Assembly: GCF_023684385.1 (NCBI RefSeq)
Contig: NZ_JAGSOJ010000005.1
Span: 1 to 64,000 of the forward strand
From: Oceanirhabdus seepicola
GTDB taxonomy: Bacteria > Bacillota > Clostridia > Clostridiales > Clostridiaceae
Reading direction: 5' to 3'
DNA length: 64,000 nt
Shown here in pieces: positions 36,026-44,975 of the stretch (position 1 is its first letter; the number at the start of each line of letters is the position of its first letter). Position numbers and translations under genes: made by a program. The notes under the pieces are model-generated. The model had not been told where the DNA came from. It saw only the letters and a program-made list of their open reading frames with translations, and did not search any database.

Positions 36026-37465
36026 TCACCTCAAGTATTTCTTAACTCGTTTTAATGTAAAAGTAAACATAACACCCTCATCTTTCTTATCCACCCAAAT
36101 ATCTTCACCCATTTGTGATATTATTCCTCGAACAATTGAAAGCCCCAGTCCACTACTCTCTCTAGATGTTCTTGCTTTATCAACTCTATAAAATCTCTGC
36201 CATATATTCTTTAAATCTTTAGCATCAATCACATTCTCACATGTGTTAAAGAATGATACATTAACCTTTTTACCTTTAACCTTCGTGGTTACCCTTATAC
36301 TTCCATTCTGATTAGAATATTTAATAGCATTATCTAGTAAATTAGTACAAACTTGAATGACTCTATCTCTATCACCTAAAGCCATAAGTTTCTCTCCATC
36401 AAAAGAAACATCAACATTAAGCGCTTTTTCATTTATCTTATTTTCTAATTTCAACACCGTTATTCGAATAATCTCATTAATATCTATTTCGTCAATAACC
36501 TGATTAAATTTACCTGTTTCAAGTGCAGATAAATCTAGCAAATCATTAACTAATCGAGTAAGTCTCTTTGTTTCTTCATAAGCCATAGAAAGATAATAAT
36601 GCGTCTTTTCTTCTGGTATTATACCATCTAATATACCACCTATAAAACCTTTTATAGAAGTAATTGGTGTTCGTATTTCATGGGAAACATTTGATATAAA
36701 TTGCCTTCTATTTATATCAATTTTTTCCAACGAATCTGCCATAGTATTAAAAGAAACTGCTAGTTCTCCAATTTCATCATTACTTATGATATCAACTCTC
36801 TTTTCAACTTCACCTTTTGTTATTTTTTTTGCAACGTAATTAATTTGCGACAAAGGATACACTATAATTTTCTGCGAAAATATATATATTCCAATGGTTG
36901 AAAATATAACAACTAAAACTGCTGATATCCATATTATTTCATATACTTTTTTTAACGGACCTGTAATATTGGATATCGGAGTAACTACTATTGCCGAACC
37001 TAAATAATTTACTTGACTATCCACTAAATCTATTTCAAGTGCCTGCACTTTATTATGATACATTTCATTATAAAACTTTTCTTTTTCTTTTTGACTAATT
37101 TCCTTAAAACTCTTGTCTTTTTGGCCCTCATCATTAAATAGTTTAGTTCTCATAAATATTGTATGATTTCGATTTGATACTTCAAAAACTACTCCAGAAC
37201 TATCAACTAAAATTATATCTGAGTCAAGATACTTCCCTAATAGTCTCAAACTATCACTCATCTCATTAACTGATATTTCCTTTGTTACATAATCTATCAT
37301 AATTTCATTTATTAATTCTTCTTGTGATTTTATTTTATGATGACTTTGCTGAGTATAATAATGTTTGAACCAAAAAGATAGAAAAGCAGCTAAAACGATA
37401 AAACTAAAGGTAATTATAACAGTATATGCAATTGCCATTTTTGTAAATAAGCCATTTTTTACCAT
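36026..37465 (-). CDS. Membrane sensor histidine kinase
   Basis: The 479 residues contain two membrane segments (about 8-30 and 178-200) flanking an extracellular sensor region. A HAMP domain (about 200-255), a HisKA domain with the phospho-acceptor His in FISNVSHEIRTPITSIKG and a HATPase domain with N box DNAIKYSNQNGS and GLGLSIVRGII follow. There is no PAS domain, so it is not a classical WalK. It starts directly after the regulator stop codon (TAGATG), and its Shine-Dalgarno lies inside the regulator gene. The signal is unknown; partner genes point to envelope stress. Confidence 0.93.
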   Translation of the reverse strand: MVKNGLFTKMAIAYTVIITFSFIVLAAFLSFWFKHYYTQQSHHKIKSQEELINEIMIDYVTKEISVNEMSDSLRLLGKYLDSDIILVDSSGVVFEVSNRNHTIFMRTKLFNDEGQKDKSFKEISQKEKEKFYNEMYHNKVQALEIDLVDSQVNYLGSAIVVTPISNITGPLKKVYEIIWISAVLVVIFSTIGIYIFSQKIIVYPLSQINYVAKKITKGEVEKRVDIISNDEIGELAVSFNTMADSLEKIDINRRQFISNVSHEIRTPITSIKGFIGGILDGIIPEEKTHYYLSMAYEETKRLTRLVNDLLDLSALETGKFNQVIDEIDINEIIRITVLKLENKINEKALNVDVSFDGEKLMALGDRDRVIQVCTNLLDNAIKYSNQNGSIRVTTKVKGKKVNVSFFNTCENVIDAKDLKNIWQRFYRVDKARTSRESSGLGLSIVRGIISQMGEDIWVDKKDEGVMFTFTLKRVKKYLR

Positions 37466-38155
37466 CTACTTCACCTCAAATTTATATCCTACTCCCCAAA
37501 CAGTCTCTATTTGCCAGTTTGATCCACCCTTAAGTTTTTCTCTTAATCTTTTAACATGAACATCTACAGTTCTTGAATCTCCTGGATAATCATATCCCCA
37601 CACTTCACAAAGAAGCTGCTCTCTTGTGAAAACCTTATTTTTATTGGCTGCTAAATAAAATACTAATTCGAATTCTTTTGGTGGCATTTTTAATTCTTCT
37701 CCATGATAAACCACTGTAAATGAGTCAGCATCAATCTTTAAATCATTAAATATCATAACTTCACTCTTTGTAGCATCAGCATTAAATCTTCTCAAAACCG
37801 CTTTAACCCTAGCTACTAGTTCTTTAGGCTCAAAAGGTTTAACCATATAATCATCAGCACCTAATTCTAATCCTAAAACTCTATCAAAAGTATCCCCTTT
37901 AGCCGTTACCATTATTACTGGAACTTCACTTTCTTTTCTTATGTTCTTAAGAACATCTATCCCATCAATATATGGTAGCATTACATCCAAAATAATAATG
38001 TTAGGCTTATATGATTGAAACTTCTCTATAGCAGCTTTACCGTCATTTGCAATCTCAACCTCATATCCTGAACTTTCTAAGTACATTTTCTCAATTTCAC
38101 AAATATTTCTATCATCATCAACAACTAAAACCTTAGCCTTAATACCTTCCATCAT
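37466..38155 (-). CDS. OmpR-family response regulator
   Basis: The 229 residues have a receiver domain (1-120) with the acidic pair VVDDD, phospho-acceptor Asp in IIILDVMLPYIDG, Thr in VTAKG and Lys in MVKPFEPKELVARVKA. A winged-helix DNA-binding domain (about 135-227) has EFELVFYLA, GDSRTVDVHVKRLREKL and TVWGVGYKF. GAGGAGTG lies 8 nt before the ATG. It is the first gene of the regulator-kinase-HtrA-like unit. The 360-nt gap upstream holds the prs terminator and AT-rich sequence; no clear promoter was found. Confidence 0.95.
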   Translation of the reverse strand: MMEGIKAKVLVVDDDRNICEIEKMYLESSGYEVEIANDGKAAIEKFQSYKPNIIILDVMLPYIDGIDVLKNIRKESEVPVIMVTAKGDTFDRVLGLELGADDYMVKPFEPKELVARVKAVLRRFNADATKSEVMIFNDLKIDADSFTVVYHGEELKMPPKEFELVFYLAANKNKVFTREQLLCEVWGYDYPGDSRTVDVHVKRLREKLKGGSNWQIETVWGVGYKFEVK

Positions 38156-38462
38156 AAAACACTCCTCTCAAAATAATTCGCAATAACTTAGCACGTAAAA
38201 TCTATTTGCTTCAATTTTAAATATTATAATATGTTACGAAGCAAATGAATTCCTTATATCCATTCTATAATATCCTTGAAAAATATTATAGACATATCAA
38301 TCATTTTTTGCTTATTTGTTACAAAATATTTATAATTTCATATTGAAATAACGCTTATTTAAAATTTCATCGCTCAGGTGTTCTGAATTTTTGCCATTTT
38401 ACTCCTTCATTTTCCACATGAATCACTCCCATTAACTTAATGGAATATAAAAATAGAAAATA

Positions 38463-38499
38463 AAAATCTGACACCTATTAAACATAGATGTCAGATTTG
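38463..38499 (-). terminator. Terminator of prs
   Basis: AAATCTGACA and TGTCAGATTT bound a hairpin. On the minus strand it is followed by TTTATTTTC, 20 nt after the prs stop codon. Confidence 0.75.
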
Positions 38500-38519
38500 A
38501 AAAAATTTCAATTTTTATA

Positions 38520-39473
38520 TTAACCAAATAACTTACTTACAGATTCATGATCATGTATTCTCTTTATTGCCTCAGCAAATATAGGAGCTACAGATAAAGT
38601 TTTAAACTTTTCTATCATTTTATCTTCTGCTAAATCTATAGTATCAAGCATAACAACTTCTTTGATTACTGAATTTTCTAGTCTTTCTATAGCTGGACCA
38701 GATAAAACTCCATGACTACAACCGGCATACACTTCCTTAGCACCTCTTTCAATTAAAGCTGCTGCTGCATTACAAATAGTACCCGCTGTGTCTATCATAT
38801 CATCAATCATGATACAAGTTTTACCTTCAATATCACCTATTATATTCATTACTTCACAAACATTAGCTTTAGGTCTTCTTTTATCTATAATAGCAATTTC
38901 TGCGTTTAATCTATCCGCAAACTTTCTACTTCTAGTTACACTTCCAAGGTCTGGTGATACAACAACAACATCGTCCCTATCTTTGAACCCTTGCTCAATG
39001 AAATAGTTCGCTAATATAGGCGATCCCATTAAATTATCAACAGGAATGTCAAAATATCCTTGAATTTGAGCAGCATGTAAATCCATTGTAAGTACTCTAT
39101 CAACGCCAGCTGCTGTTAAAAGATTAGCCACAAGCTTTGCTGTAATAGGATCTCTAGCCTTTGCTTTTCTGTCCTGTCTTGCGTATCCATAGTACGGAAT
39201 AACAGCTGTTATTCTTCCAGCAGAAGCTCTCTTAAATGCATCAATATTTATCAAAAGTTCCATTAAATTATCATTTACTGGAGCATTTGTTGATTGAATT
39301 ATAAATGCATCTCTTCCTCTAACTGTCTCCCTTGTATCTACAAATATCTCTCCATCACTAAATTTACCTACAGTAGAGTCTCCTACTTTAACTCCTAAAA
39401 TCTTAGCAATATCTTCTGCTAATTGTGGGTGTGAGTTCCCTGTAAAAATCTTAATATTTCCTGTTGGTTGCAT
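38520..39473 (-). CDS. prs: Ribose-phosphate pyrophosphokinase
   Basis: This enzyme makes PRPP from ribose 5-phosphate and ATP for nucleotide, histidine and tryptophan synthesis. The 317 residues include FSDGEIFVDTRETVRGRD, the ATP-site YYGYARQDRKAKARDPITAKL, the flexible DLHAAQIQGYFDIP and the PRPP loop MIDDMIDTAGTI. GAGGAGG precedes the ATG. It follows glmU by 16 nt, forming the conserved glmU-prs unit; the ctc gene that follows in Bacillus is absent. Confidence 0.97.
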   Translation of the reverse strand: MQPTGNIKIFTGNSHPQLAEDIAKILGVKVGDSTVGKFSDGEIFVDTRETVRGRDAFIIQSTNAPVNDNLMELLINIDAFKRASAGRITAVIPYYGYARQDRKAKARDPITAKLVANLLTAAGVDRVLTMDLHAAQIQGYFDIPVDNLMGSPILANYFIEQGFKDRDDVVVVSPDLGSVTRSRKFADRLNAEIAIIDKRRPKANVCEVMNIIGDIEGKTCIMIDDMIDTAGTICNAAAALIERGAKEVYAGCSHGVLSGPAIERLENSVIKEVVMLDTIDLAEDKMIEKFKTLSVAPIFAEAIKRIHDHESVSKLFG

Positions 39474-39489
39474 CGGTGGACCTCCTCAG

Positions 39490-40860
39490 TTATTTTTTTA
39501 GCCCCTTATTATTAACCCAATTTTCCTTATTTACTTGTCTAGCTCTAGCCACAGCAAGCGCACCTTCTGGTACAGTATCTGTTATGGTAGATCCAGCAGC
39601 AATATATGTGTTATCTTCTACCTTTACAGGTGAAACTAAATTTGTGTTGCATCCTATGAATGCGTTGTCCCCAATTTCTGTTATATGTTTCTTTGTACCA
39701 TCATAATTACTAACAACTGTACCACATCCAAAGTTGCATTTTTTTCCTACTTTAGCATCACCCACATATGTTAAGTGAGAAATTTTAGTTCCGTCTCCAA
39801 TAGATGATTTTTTAATTTCAACAAAATCTCCTACCTTGACGTTCTCACCAATATGCGATTCAGGTCTAATGTATGCAAATGGTCCAATTGTTGTATTTGA
39901 TTCAATACTACTATCTAAAATCACTGAATTATCAATAGTAATATTGTTCTTTATAATACTGTCCTTTATTCTACAATTCGAATAAATGATACAGTTATTA
40001 CCAATTTTAGTGTTACCCTCAAGTATTACCCCTGGGTATATTATTGTATCTCTTCCTATCTCCACATCAACACCAATATAAGTGTTATCTGGATTTATAA
40101 TTGTTACTCCATTTTCAAAGTGCTTCCTATTTATTCTATTTCTCATGATTTTTTCAGCAATAGCAAGCTCTTCTCTTGAATTAACAGCCGTTATAAGCTC
40201 GTTTTCTACAATAAATGCTCCAGTCTTATAACCTTCACTTTTTAAAATTTCTATCATATCTGTTAGATAATATTCTTTTTGTGAATTATCATTACTCAAT
40301 TTATCAATATGCTCAACAAGAACTTTTATATCAAAACAGTACATTCCTGAGTTTATCTCTTTAATTTTCTTCTCATCTTCTGTACAATCTCTGAATTCAA
40401 CTATTTTTTCTAAATCTCTATTTTCAGCTCTAACTATCCTTCCATATTTTCTAGGCTCATGGAATTCTGACGTTATAACTGTAGCTTTATAATCATGTTC
40501 ATTGTGATATTCTAGAAGTTCCTTTAACATACTCTCAGTTATCATAGGCCCATCCCCTACAAGTATCACAACAGTTCCCTCTTTACCCTCAAGCGCTTTT
40601 CTAGCACACATAACAGCATGTCCAGTTCCTAATTGTTCTTCTTGTAAATGATAAGTTACATCATATTTCTTAATACCTTTTTTAACCTCTTCTACTAAAC
40701 TACCAACAACAACATGTATATCATCTATTCCAGCTTTTTCTATATTGTCAACTACGTGGTTTATCATTTCTTTTCCACATACTTTATGAAGAACTTTATG
40801 AATCTCAGATTTCATCCTAGTACCCTTACCTGCAGCTAATATTATAGCACAATGATTCAA
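39490..40860 (-). CDS. glmU: Bifunctional UDP-GlcNAc pyrophosphorylase / GlcN-1-P acetyltransferase
   Basis: GlmU makes UDP-GlcNAc for peptidoglycan and wall polymers. An N-terminal uridyltransferase domain (AIILAAGKGTRMKSE, QLGTGHAV, VGDGPM) is joined to a C-terminal left-handed beta-helix of hexapeptide repeats (about residues 250-440). The acetyltransferase site includes RPESHIG, KSSIGDGTKISHLTYVGDA and FGCGTVVSNYDGT. I choose the TTG at 40860 as start because GGGGTG lies 6 nt upstream; an upstream GTG overlaps that site. The protein is 456 residues. The 450-nt gap to spoVG holds two hairpins and no gene. Confidence 0.95.
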   Translation of the reverse strand: MNHCAIILAAGKGTRMKSEIHKVLHKVCGKEMINHVVDNIEKAGIDDIHVVVGSLVEEVKKGIKKYDVTYHLQEEQLGTGHAVMCARKALEGKEGTVVILVGDGPMITESMLKELLEYHNEHDYKATVITSEFHEPRKYGRIVRAENRDLEKIVEFRDCTEDEKKIKEINSGMYCFDIKVLVEHIDKLSNDNSQKEYYLTDMIEILKSEGYKTGAFIVENELITAVNSREELAIAEKIMRNRINRKHFENGVTIINPDNTYIGVDVEIGRDTIIYPGVILEGNTKIGNNCIIYSNCRIKDSIIKNNITIDNSVILDSSIESNTTIGPFAYIRPESHIGENVKVGDFVEIKKSSIGDGTKISHLTYVGDAKVGKKCNFGCGTVVSNYDGTKKHITEIGDNAFIGCNTNLVSPVKVEDNTYIAAGSTITDTVPEGALAVARARQVNKENWVNNKGLKK

Positions 40861-41151
40861 ATTTAACACCCCATTTACGCAAATAGTATATACTATTACA
40901 TTTTTGCGATAATTTTAAAAAACCAATTATATTATATTTTAATCTATTTTTAATTTCAACCTTTATTTATAAAGTTTTATTTCATATATTTATACTACAC
41001 GAATTTTATCAATATATTTGTCCATAATTATAGCCTTTTTGGAATATACTACCCTTTTAATCATTTTTAATTGAAATTTAAGTGTGATTTTTCATATATT
41101 ATTCTTAGATTATTCTTAGATTAAATTTAAATTGTATATCATAATAGAAAT

Positions 41152-41186
41152 AAAGCCATCATTCTATAAATAAGAATCATGGCTTT
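41152..41186. terminator. Hairpin between spoVG and glmU
   Basis: AAAGCCAT-C-ATTCT and AGAAT-C-ATGGCTTT pair across a 7-nt loop, with T-rich sequence on both sides. It probably serves as a second terminator after spoVG. Confidence 0.5.
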
Positions 41187-41278
41187 TAATACATTTTTGT
41201 ATACATAGTTTTTTTATATCAACATTATTCCACGTTAAAACGGGGATCTATATTAAAAGGTTGAAAGAATATAAATAC

Positions 41279-41305
41279 GCAAAAAAGGAGTATGATACAC
41301 TCCTT
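41279..41305 (-). terminator. Terminator of spoVG
   Basis: AAGGAGT and ACTCCTT (41285-41291, 41299-41305) pair and are followed on the minus strand by TTTTTTGCG, 14 nt after the spoVG stop codon. Confidence 0.6.
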
Positions 41306-41318
41306 AGTCACACACTCC

Positions 41319-41609
41319 TTAAGCTTCAACCTCAACAGCCCCTGGCTCTTGCTCATCTTTAGCCTTATGATATGCCTCCAAGATAGAATCTTGAATTTTT
41401 TGTCTAGTATCTGTGTTTATTGGATGTGTTATATCCTTAAACTCCCCACTTGGTGTTTTTCTACTTGGCATAGCTATAAATAATCCACTCTTACCTTCAA
41501 TAACTTTAATATCATGTACTACAAATTCGTTATCAAAAGTAATAGACACTATTGCCTTCATTTTTCCCTCTTCAGTTATCTTTCTAATTCTAACATCTGT
41601 AATTTGCAT
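41319..41609 (-). CDS. spoVG: Septation/sporulation regulator SpoVG
   Basis: This small nucleic-acid-binding regulator has 96 residues. MQITDVRIRKITEEGKMKAI, VHDIKVIEGKSGLFIAMPSR and EFKDITHPINTDTRQKIQD are typical. The start is the ATG after GGAGGTGGCTT, since an upstream in-frame ATG overlaps that Shine-Dalgarno. The C-terminus is acidic. It has its own promoter with a perfect fit to the sigma-H consensus and its own terminator, which matches its role as an early-stationary, early-sporulation gene. Confidence 0.97.
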   Translation of the reverse strand: MQITDVRIRKITEEGKMKAIVSITFDNEFVVHDIKVIEGKSGLFIAMPSRKTPSGEFKDITHPINTDTRQKIQDSILEAYHKAKDEQEPGAVEVEA

Positions 41610-41647
41610 AAGCCACCTCCGCATCTAGAACTATACATAACTTTTAT

Positions 41648-41674
41648 ATTCTATGTATAGAGTGAAATTCCTTC
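41648..41674 (-). promoter_or_regulatory. Sigma-H-type promoter of spoVG
   Basis: On the minus strand GAAGGAATT (41666-41674) fits the -35 consensus RNAGGAWWW. After 11 nt ATAGAAT (41648-41654) fits RNNGAAT at every fixed position. Bacillus spoVG has a sigma-H promoter too. Confidence 0.75.
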
Positions 41675-41756
41675 TAAATGTTCAAAAAATTATCAATTTT
41701 TTTATAATTCCTTATATTCTCATAATAATCACTTTTCATATCCCTTTTAAATTAAC

Positions 41757-41793
41757 AAAGGTTGTTAACAAAATACCATTGTCAACAACCTTA
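41757..41793 (-). terminator. Terminator of purR
   Basis: AAGGTTGTT and AACAACCTT (plus extra pairs with GTTAAC) form a hairpin 14 nt after the purR stop codon. A TTTGTTAATTT run follows on the minus strand. Confidence 0.65.
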
Positions 41794-41806
41794 GAGATTT
41801 TTTAGT

Positions 41807-42628
41807 TTAACTATCCAATTTTTCTGATATTCTAACTATTGCACTCTTATTATCTTTTGGTGCATCATATTCTACTAGTGCAATATAATCTTCCATAAGT
41901 TTGTTCTCCACACTTCTGTCATCAATAAGCACACCTATACCTAACAGCTCACTCTGGAACTCTTGAAGAAGATGTTTTATTCCGCTGGCTGTTCCACCAG
42001 CCTTCATGAAGTCATCAATAAAAATACACTTACTTCCACTAGGTAAAGATTTCTTTGATAAAGACATAGTTTGTATTCTGTTACTTGACCCAGAAAGATA
42101 ATTTATACTTATAGTAGTCCCTTCAGTAATTTTATTTCCTCTTCTTACTATTATAAGTTCAACACCAAGCTTATTTGCAACTTCATATGCTAGAGGAATC
42201 CCCTTCGTCTCAACAGTTACAACATAATCAATTTCATTAGAAATAAATTTTGATGCTAAAATTGTCCCTGCCTTCTTCAAGTATCTTGGACTAGATAATA
42301 TATCTGTTAAATACAAAAAGTTTCCTAATATAACTCTATTTTGATTTTGTAATTCTTTACATAAGTCCTCTAAAAACTTTTCACACTCTTCCTTCGAAAT
42401 ATCACAAACGAACTTTACTCCACCTGCCGCACCAGATATTGTTTCAATTGTGCCCATTTCCAATCTCTTTAAACTCTCTCTAACAATCACAATATCTTCA
42501 CTAATTGTGGACTTTGCAGCATTCAACATATTAGTAAATACATTTAAATTAATAACCTTGTTCGGATTCTCTATTAAAATTTTTGTAATCGCTGATACTC
42601 TTTGATTACGCATAAACTTTCCGTCCAT
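41807..42628 (-). CDS. purR: Purine operon repressor PurR (PRT-fold)
   Basis: This repressor uses a phosphoribosyltransferase fold as a PRPP sensor. The 273 residues have an N-terminal winged helix (about 8-75, VSAITKILIENPNKVINLNVF). The PRT domain follows, with the PRPP-binding motif CIFIDDFMKAGGTASGIKHLL near residue 205. The ATG of MDGKFMRNQR is chosen, with AGGTGGG 5 nt upstream; a GTG three codons earlier lies in that site. It is divergent from murC across a 347-nt gap, which has TTGACA on the minus strand at 42845-42850 with a weak TATCAC 16 nt on. Confidence 0.95.
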   Translation of the reverse strand: MDGKFMRNQRVSAITKILIENPNKVINLNVFTNMLNAAKSTISEDIVIVRESLKRLEMGTIETISGAAGGVKFVCDISKEECEKFLEDLCKELQNQNRVILGNFLYLTDILSSPRYLKKAGTILASKFISNEIDYVVTVETKGIPLAYEVANKLGVELIIVRRGNKITEGTTISINYLSGSSNRIQTMSLSKKSLPSGSKCIFIDDFMKAGGTASGIKHLLQEFQSELLGIGVLIDDRSVENKLMEDYIALVEYDAPKDNKSAIVRISEKLDS

Positions 42629-42974
42629 AAAACCCACCTTTACAATTTTTATTTATTTGAAATTTCCTTTAATCTGTAAATTAATAATATCATAATTCGC
42701 CTCTAAGGGGAATATTATTATGTATTTTACAATTAAATATTCGTATTATTTTTCTTGAACAACATATTTTCTTGTGAACATTTTCCGTAAACACAAATCT
42801 ATTGATATATCCAAGATTACATGTGATAATTTTTATAGGAAATCTGTCAATTTCCTAAAAAAAGTCACAAAATTTTTCCTTAGAATGTATTATAATTATG
42901 ATATAACATAAATTACATATATGAACTATTAATTTTATTTTTAATTAATAACAAAAATTGAGAGGAGTGATTCT

Positions 42975-44351
42975 ATGTCTTTTAATCTTAATATGGATAA
43001 ACATAAGACTATTCATTTCATTGGTATAGGTGGAATAAGTATGAGTGCTATTGCTCTATTACTTAAAAAACATGGATATAACGTAACCGGTTCTGATAAA
43101 AGTGAATCAGATATGGTGAAAACCTTAAAATCCAAAGGAATAACCGTATCCATAGGTCAAAAAAAGGAAAACATTCATGATAACTCTATAATTGTTTACA
43201 CCTTTGCTGTTAAGGAAGATAATGAGGAATATATAAAATCCAAAGAATTAGGCCTACCAATGTATTCACGAGCAGAATTTTTAGGATTAGTGATGAAAAA
43301 TTATAAATATAGTATTGGCATGGCAGGTACCCATGGTAAAACTACAGCAACTTCAATGGCATCTCATGTATTATTACGCGGAAACACTGATCCTACATTA
43401 TTTGTAGGTGGAGTCCTAGACGCCATAGATGGTAATTTAAGGGTTGGGAAAAGTGAATATTTTTTAACCGAAGCATGCGAATACAAAGAATCATTCTTAA
43501 ATTTTTTTCCTTATATAGGCATTATATTAAATATTGATGAGGATCATCTAGATTACTATAGAGATATTAATCATATTGAAGAAACATTCATAAAATATGC
43601 TCAATCAATCCCTAAAAATGGATATTTAATAATTAATAATGATGATATAAGAGCAGATAAAGTTATTAAATCATGTTCCTGCAATAAAATAACCTTTGGA
43701 TTAAATTCTGGCATGGTAAAAGCTACGAATATTGAATATGATTCCAAGGGATGCGGTCACTTTAATGTTGAATATAATAATCAAACTCTAGGAAAAGCTC
43801 ATTTAAACATTCCTGGAGAGTATAATATATATAATTCATTAGCAGCAATCGCTTCTGGTATAGCATTAAACATACCTTTTAATGCTATTTCTGAAGGACT
43901 TTATGATTATAAAGGAACACATAGAAGATTTGAAATTAAAGGAGAAGTAAATGGCGCAAAAGTTGTTGACGATTATGCTCATCATCCAACTGCAATAATA
44001 AATGCGTTAAATGCAGGAAGAAAAATTACTAAAGGTAAGCTTTATTGCGTTTTTCAACCTCATACTTATACGAGAACTCATAGCCTTTTAAAAGAGTTCA
44101 GTGAATGTTTTGGAGAAGCAGATGAAATTGTAATTGCTGATATATATGCTGCAAGAGAAAAGGATACTGGAATAGTAAATTCTAAGATGCTAGCTGAAAA
44201 AATCAAAGAAAATAATATTAACTGCAAATATATCGGTGAGTTAAATTCAATCGCCGAATATATTGCTCCAAAATTAAAAGAAGGCGACGTACTTATGTTG
44301 GTGGGAGCTGGAGATATAAACACCATATGGGAAAAAATTAAAAATATTTAG
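42975..44351 (+). CDS. murC: UDP-N-acetylmuramate:L-alanine ligase MurC
   Basis: MurC adds L-alanine to UDP-MurNAc, the first peptide step of peptidoglycan synthesis. The 458 residues begin with the UDP-binding GIGGISMSAIALLLKKHGYNV. The Mur P-loop GMAGTHGKTTATSMASH lies near residue 115, and HRRFEIKG and DDYAHHPTAI mark the C-terminal part. GAGGAGTG lies 7 nt before the ATG. A TATAAT at 42891-42896 is a possible -10 with a poor -35. It is the first plus-strand gene of the window. Confidence 0.96.
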   Translation: MSFNLNMDKHKTIHFIGIGGISMSAIALLLKKHGYNVTGSDKSESDMVKTLKSKGITVSIGQKKENIHDNSIIVYTFAVKEDNEEYIKSKELGLPMYSRAEFLGLVMKNYKYSIGMAGTHGKTTATSMASHVLLRGNTDPTLFVGGVLDAIDGNLRVGKSEYFLTEACEYKESFLNFFPYIGIILNIDEDHLDYYRDINHIEETFIKYAQSIPKNGYLIINNDDIRADKVIKSCSCNKITFGLNSGMVKATNIEYDSKGCGHFNVEYNNQTLGKAHLNIPGEYNIYNSLAAIASGIALNIPFNAISEGLYDYKGTHRRFEIKGEVNGAKVVDDYAHHPTAIINALNAGRKITKGKLYCVFQPHTYTRTHSLLKEFSECFGEADEIVIADIYAAREKDTGIVNSKMLAEKIKENNINCKYIGELNSIAEYIAPKLKEGDVLMLVGAGDINTIWEKIKNI

Positions 44352-44359
44352 AAATATGA

Positions 44360-44388
44360 TTGACATTGCATTACGAATTGCATATAAT
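44360..44388 (+). promoter_or_regulatory. Perfect consensus sigma-A promoter of the ABC exporter leader
   Basis: TTGACA (44360-44365), a 17-nt spacer and TATAAT (44383-44388) match the consensus at all 12 positions. It lies directly after the murC stop codon. Transcription should start near 44395, 33 nt before the leader ORF. Confidence 0.9.
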
Positions 44389-44427
44389 GTTTATTGTACT
44401 AAATTATTAGAAAGAGAGGTAGAAATT

Positions 44428-44535
44428 ATGTTATTTGGAAAATTTAATGACTCAGAAATCAATATAGTCTTAAATACAAAACTAAATAAAATTATTTCTT
44501 ACGATAATTCTACCTTGATGGAAACATACTATTAA
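44428..44535 (+). CDS. Putative 35-residue leader peptide of the ABC exporter operon
   Basis: This short ORF (MLFGKFNDSEINIVLNTKLN..., ending METYY) has a good GAGAGGTAG Shine-Dalgarno 6 nt before its ATG. It starts about 33 nt after the predicted transcription start of a perfect promoter and stops 36 nt before an intrinsic terminator. Bacillus bmrB, a small ORF before bmrCD, works as a ribosome-controlled attenuator with the same layout. I see no sequence resemblance that I could assert. A role as a translated sensor of ribosome-targeting drugs is inferred. Confidence 0.5.
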   Translation: MLFGKFNDSEINIVLNTKLNKIISYDNSTLMETYY

Positions 44536-44571
44536 TTTATGTATTATTAATTAATATTTATATGTTAATTC

Positions 44572-44604
44572 GCCATGGGATTATCTCCCATGGCTTTTAT
44601 ATTT
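44572..44604 (+). terminator. Attenuator terminator 1
   Basis: GCCATGGGA and TCCCATGGC form a perfect 9-bp stem with a 5-nt loop and are followed by TTTTATATTTT. It lies between the leader ORF and the exporter genes. Confidence 0.85.
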
Positions 44605-44621
44605 TACGCTCATTGCTTTGC

Positions 44622-44654
44622 GAGGTCATGTTTATATGGCCTCTTTTTGTTTTT
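44622..44654 (+). terminator. Attenuator terminator 2
   Basis: GAGGTCAT and ATGGCCTC (one G-U pair) form an 8-bp stem with a 6-nt loop and are followed by TTTTTGTTTTT. Only 18 nt separate it from the first terminator's U-run. Confidence 0.8.
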
Positions 44655-44738
44655 AACAAAAGGTACATAAGGCAGGTGAAAATATATAATTTGAACTTGC
44701 CTAACATAATAATTCAAAAAATTTTAGGAGGTTTTACA

Positions 44739-44975
44739 ATGAATGCAACATCAGTAATTAAAACTTTAAATGGAAGCTTTAAAATCAACAGTGGAGTTCT
44801 TCTCCACAGATATCGGAGTCTCAATCCATTAGGATTATTTAACAAATTTCAAATAAAAAAAGGGGGCGATTTATATGAAAAAAATACTCAAATACATCTC
44901 GAAATATTGGACGTCTTACATCATTCCAATAATGTTCATGGTATTTGGAATAGCATTAGATATGCTAAATCCTAA
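44739..44975 (+). CDS. Small ORF overlapping the start of the ABC exporter gene
   Basis: The ORF of 78 codons has a strong AGGAGG Shine-Dalgarno (44726-44731). It overlaps the first 101 nt of the exporter gene in another frame. Only the first 45 codons are outside the overlap (MNATSVIKTLNGSFKINSGV...). The ribosome site is better than many real genes have, so it is probably translated and may couple or slow entry to the exporter start. I recognise no family. It could instead be a regulatory decoy. Confidence 0.4.
   Translation: MNATSVIKTLNGSFKINSGVLLHRYRSLNPLGLFNKFQIKKGGDLYEKNTQIHLEILDVLHHSNNVHGIWNSIRYAKS

Noticed and set aside
38156..38462. Promoter for the response regulator operon
   Set aside because: TATAAT-like hexamers occur on the minus strand but none has a -35 at a supportable distance in this AT-rich sequence.
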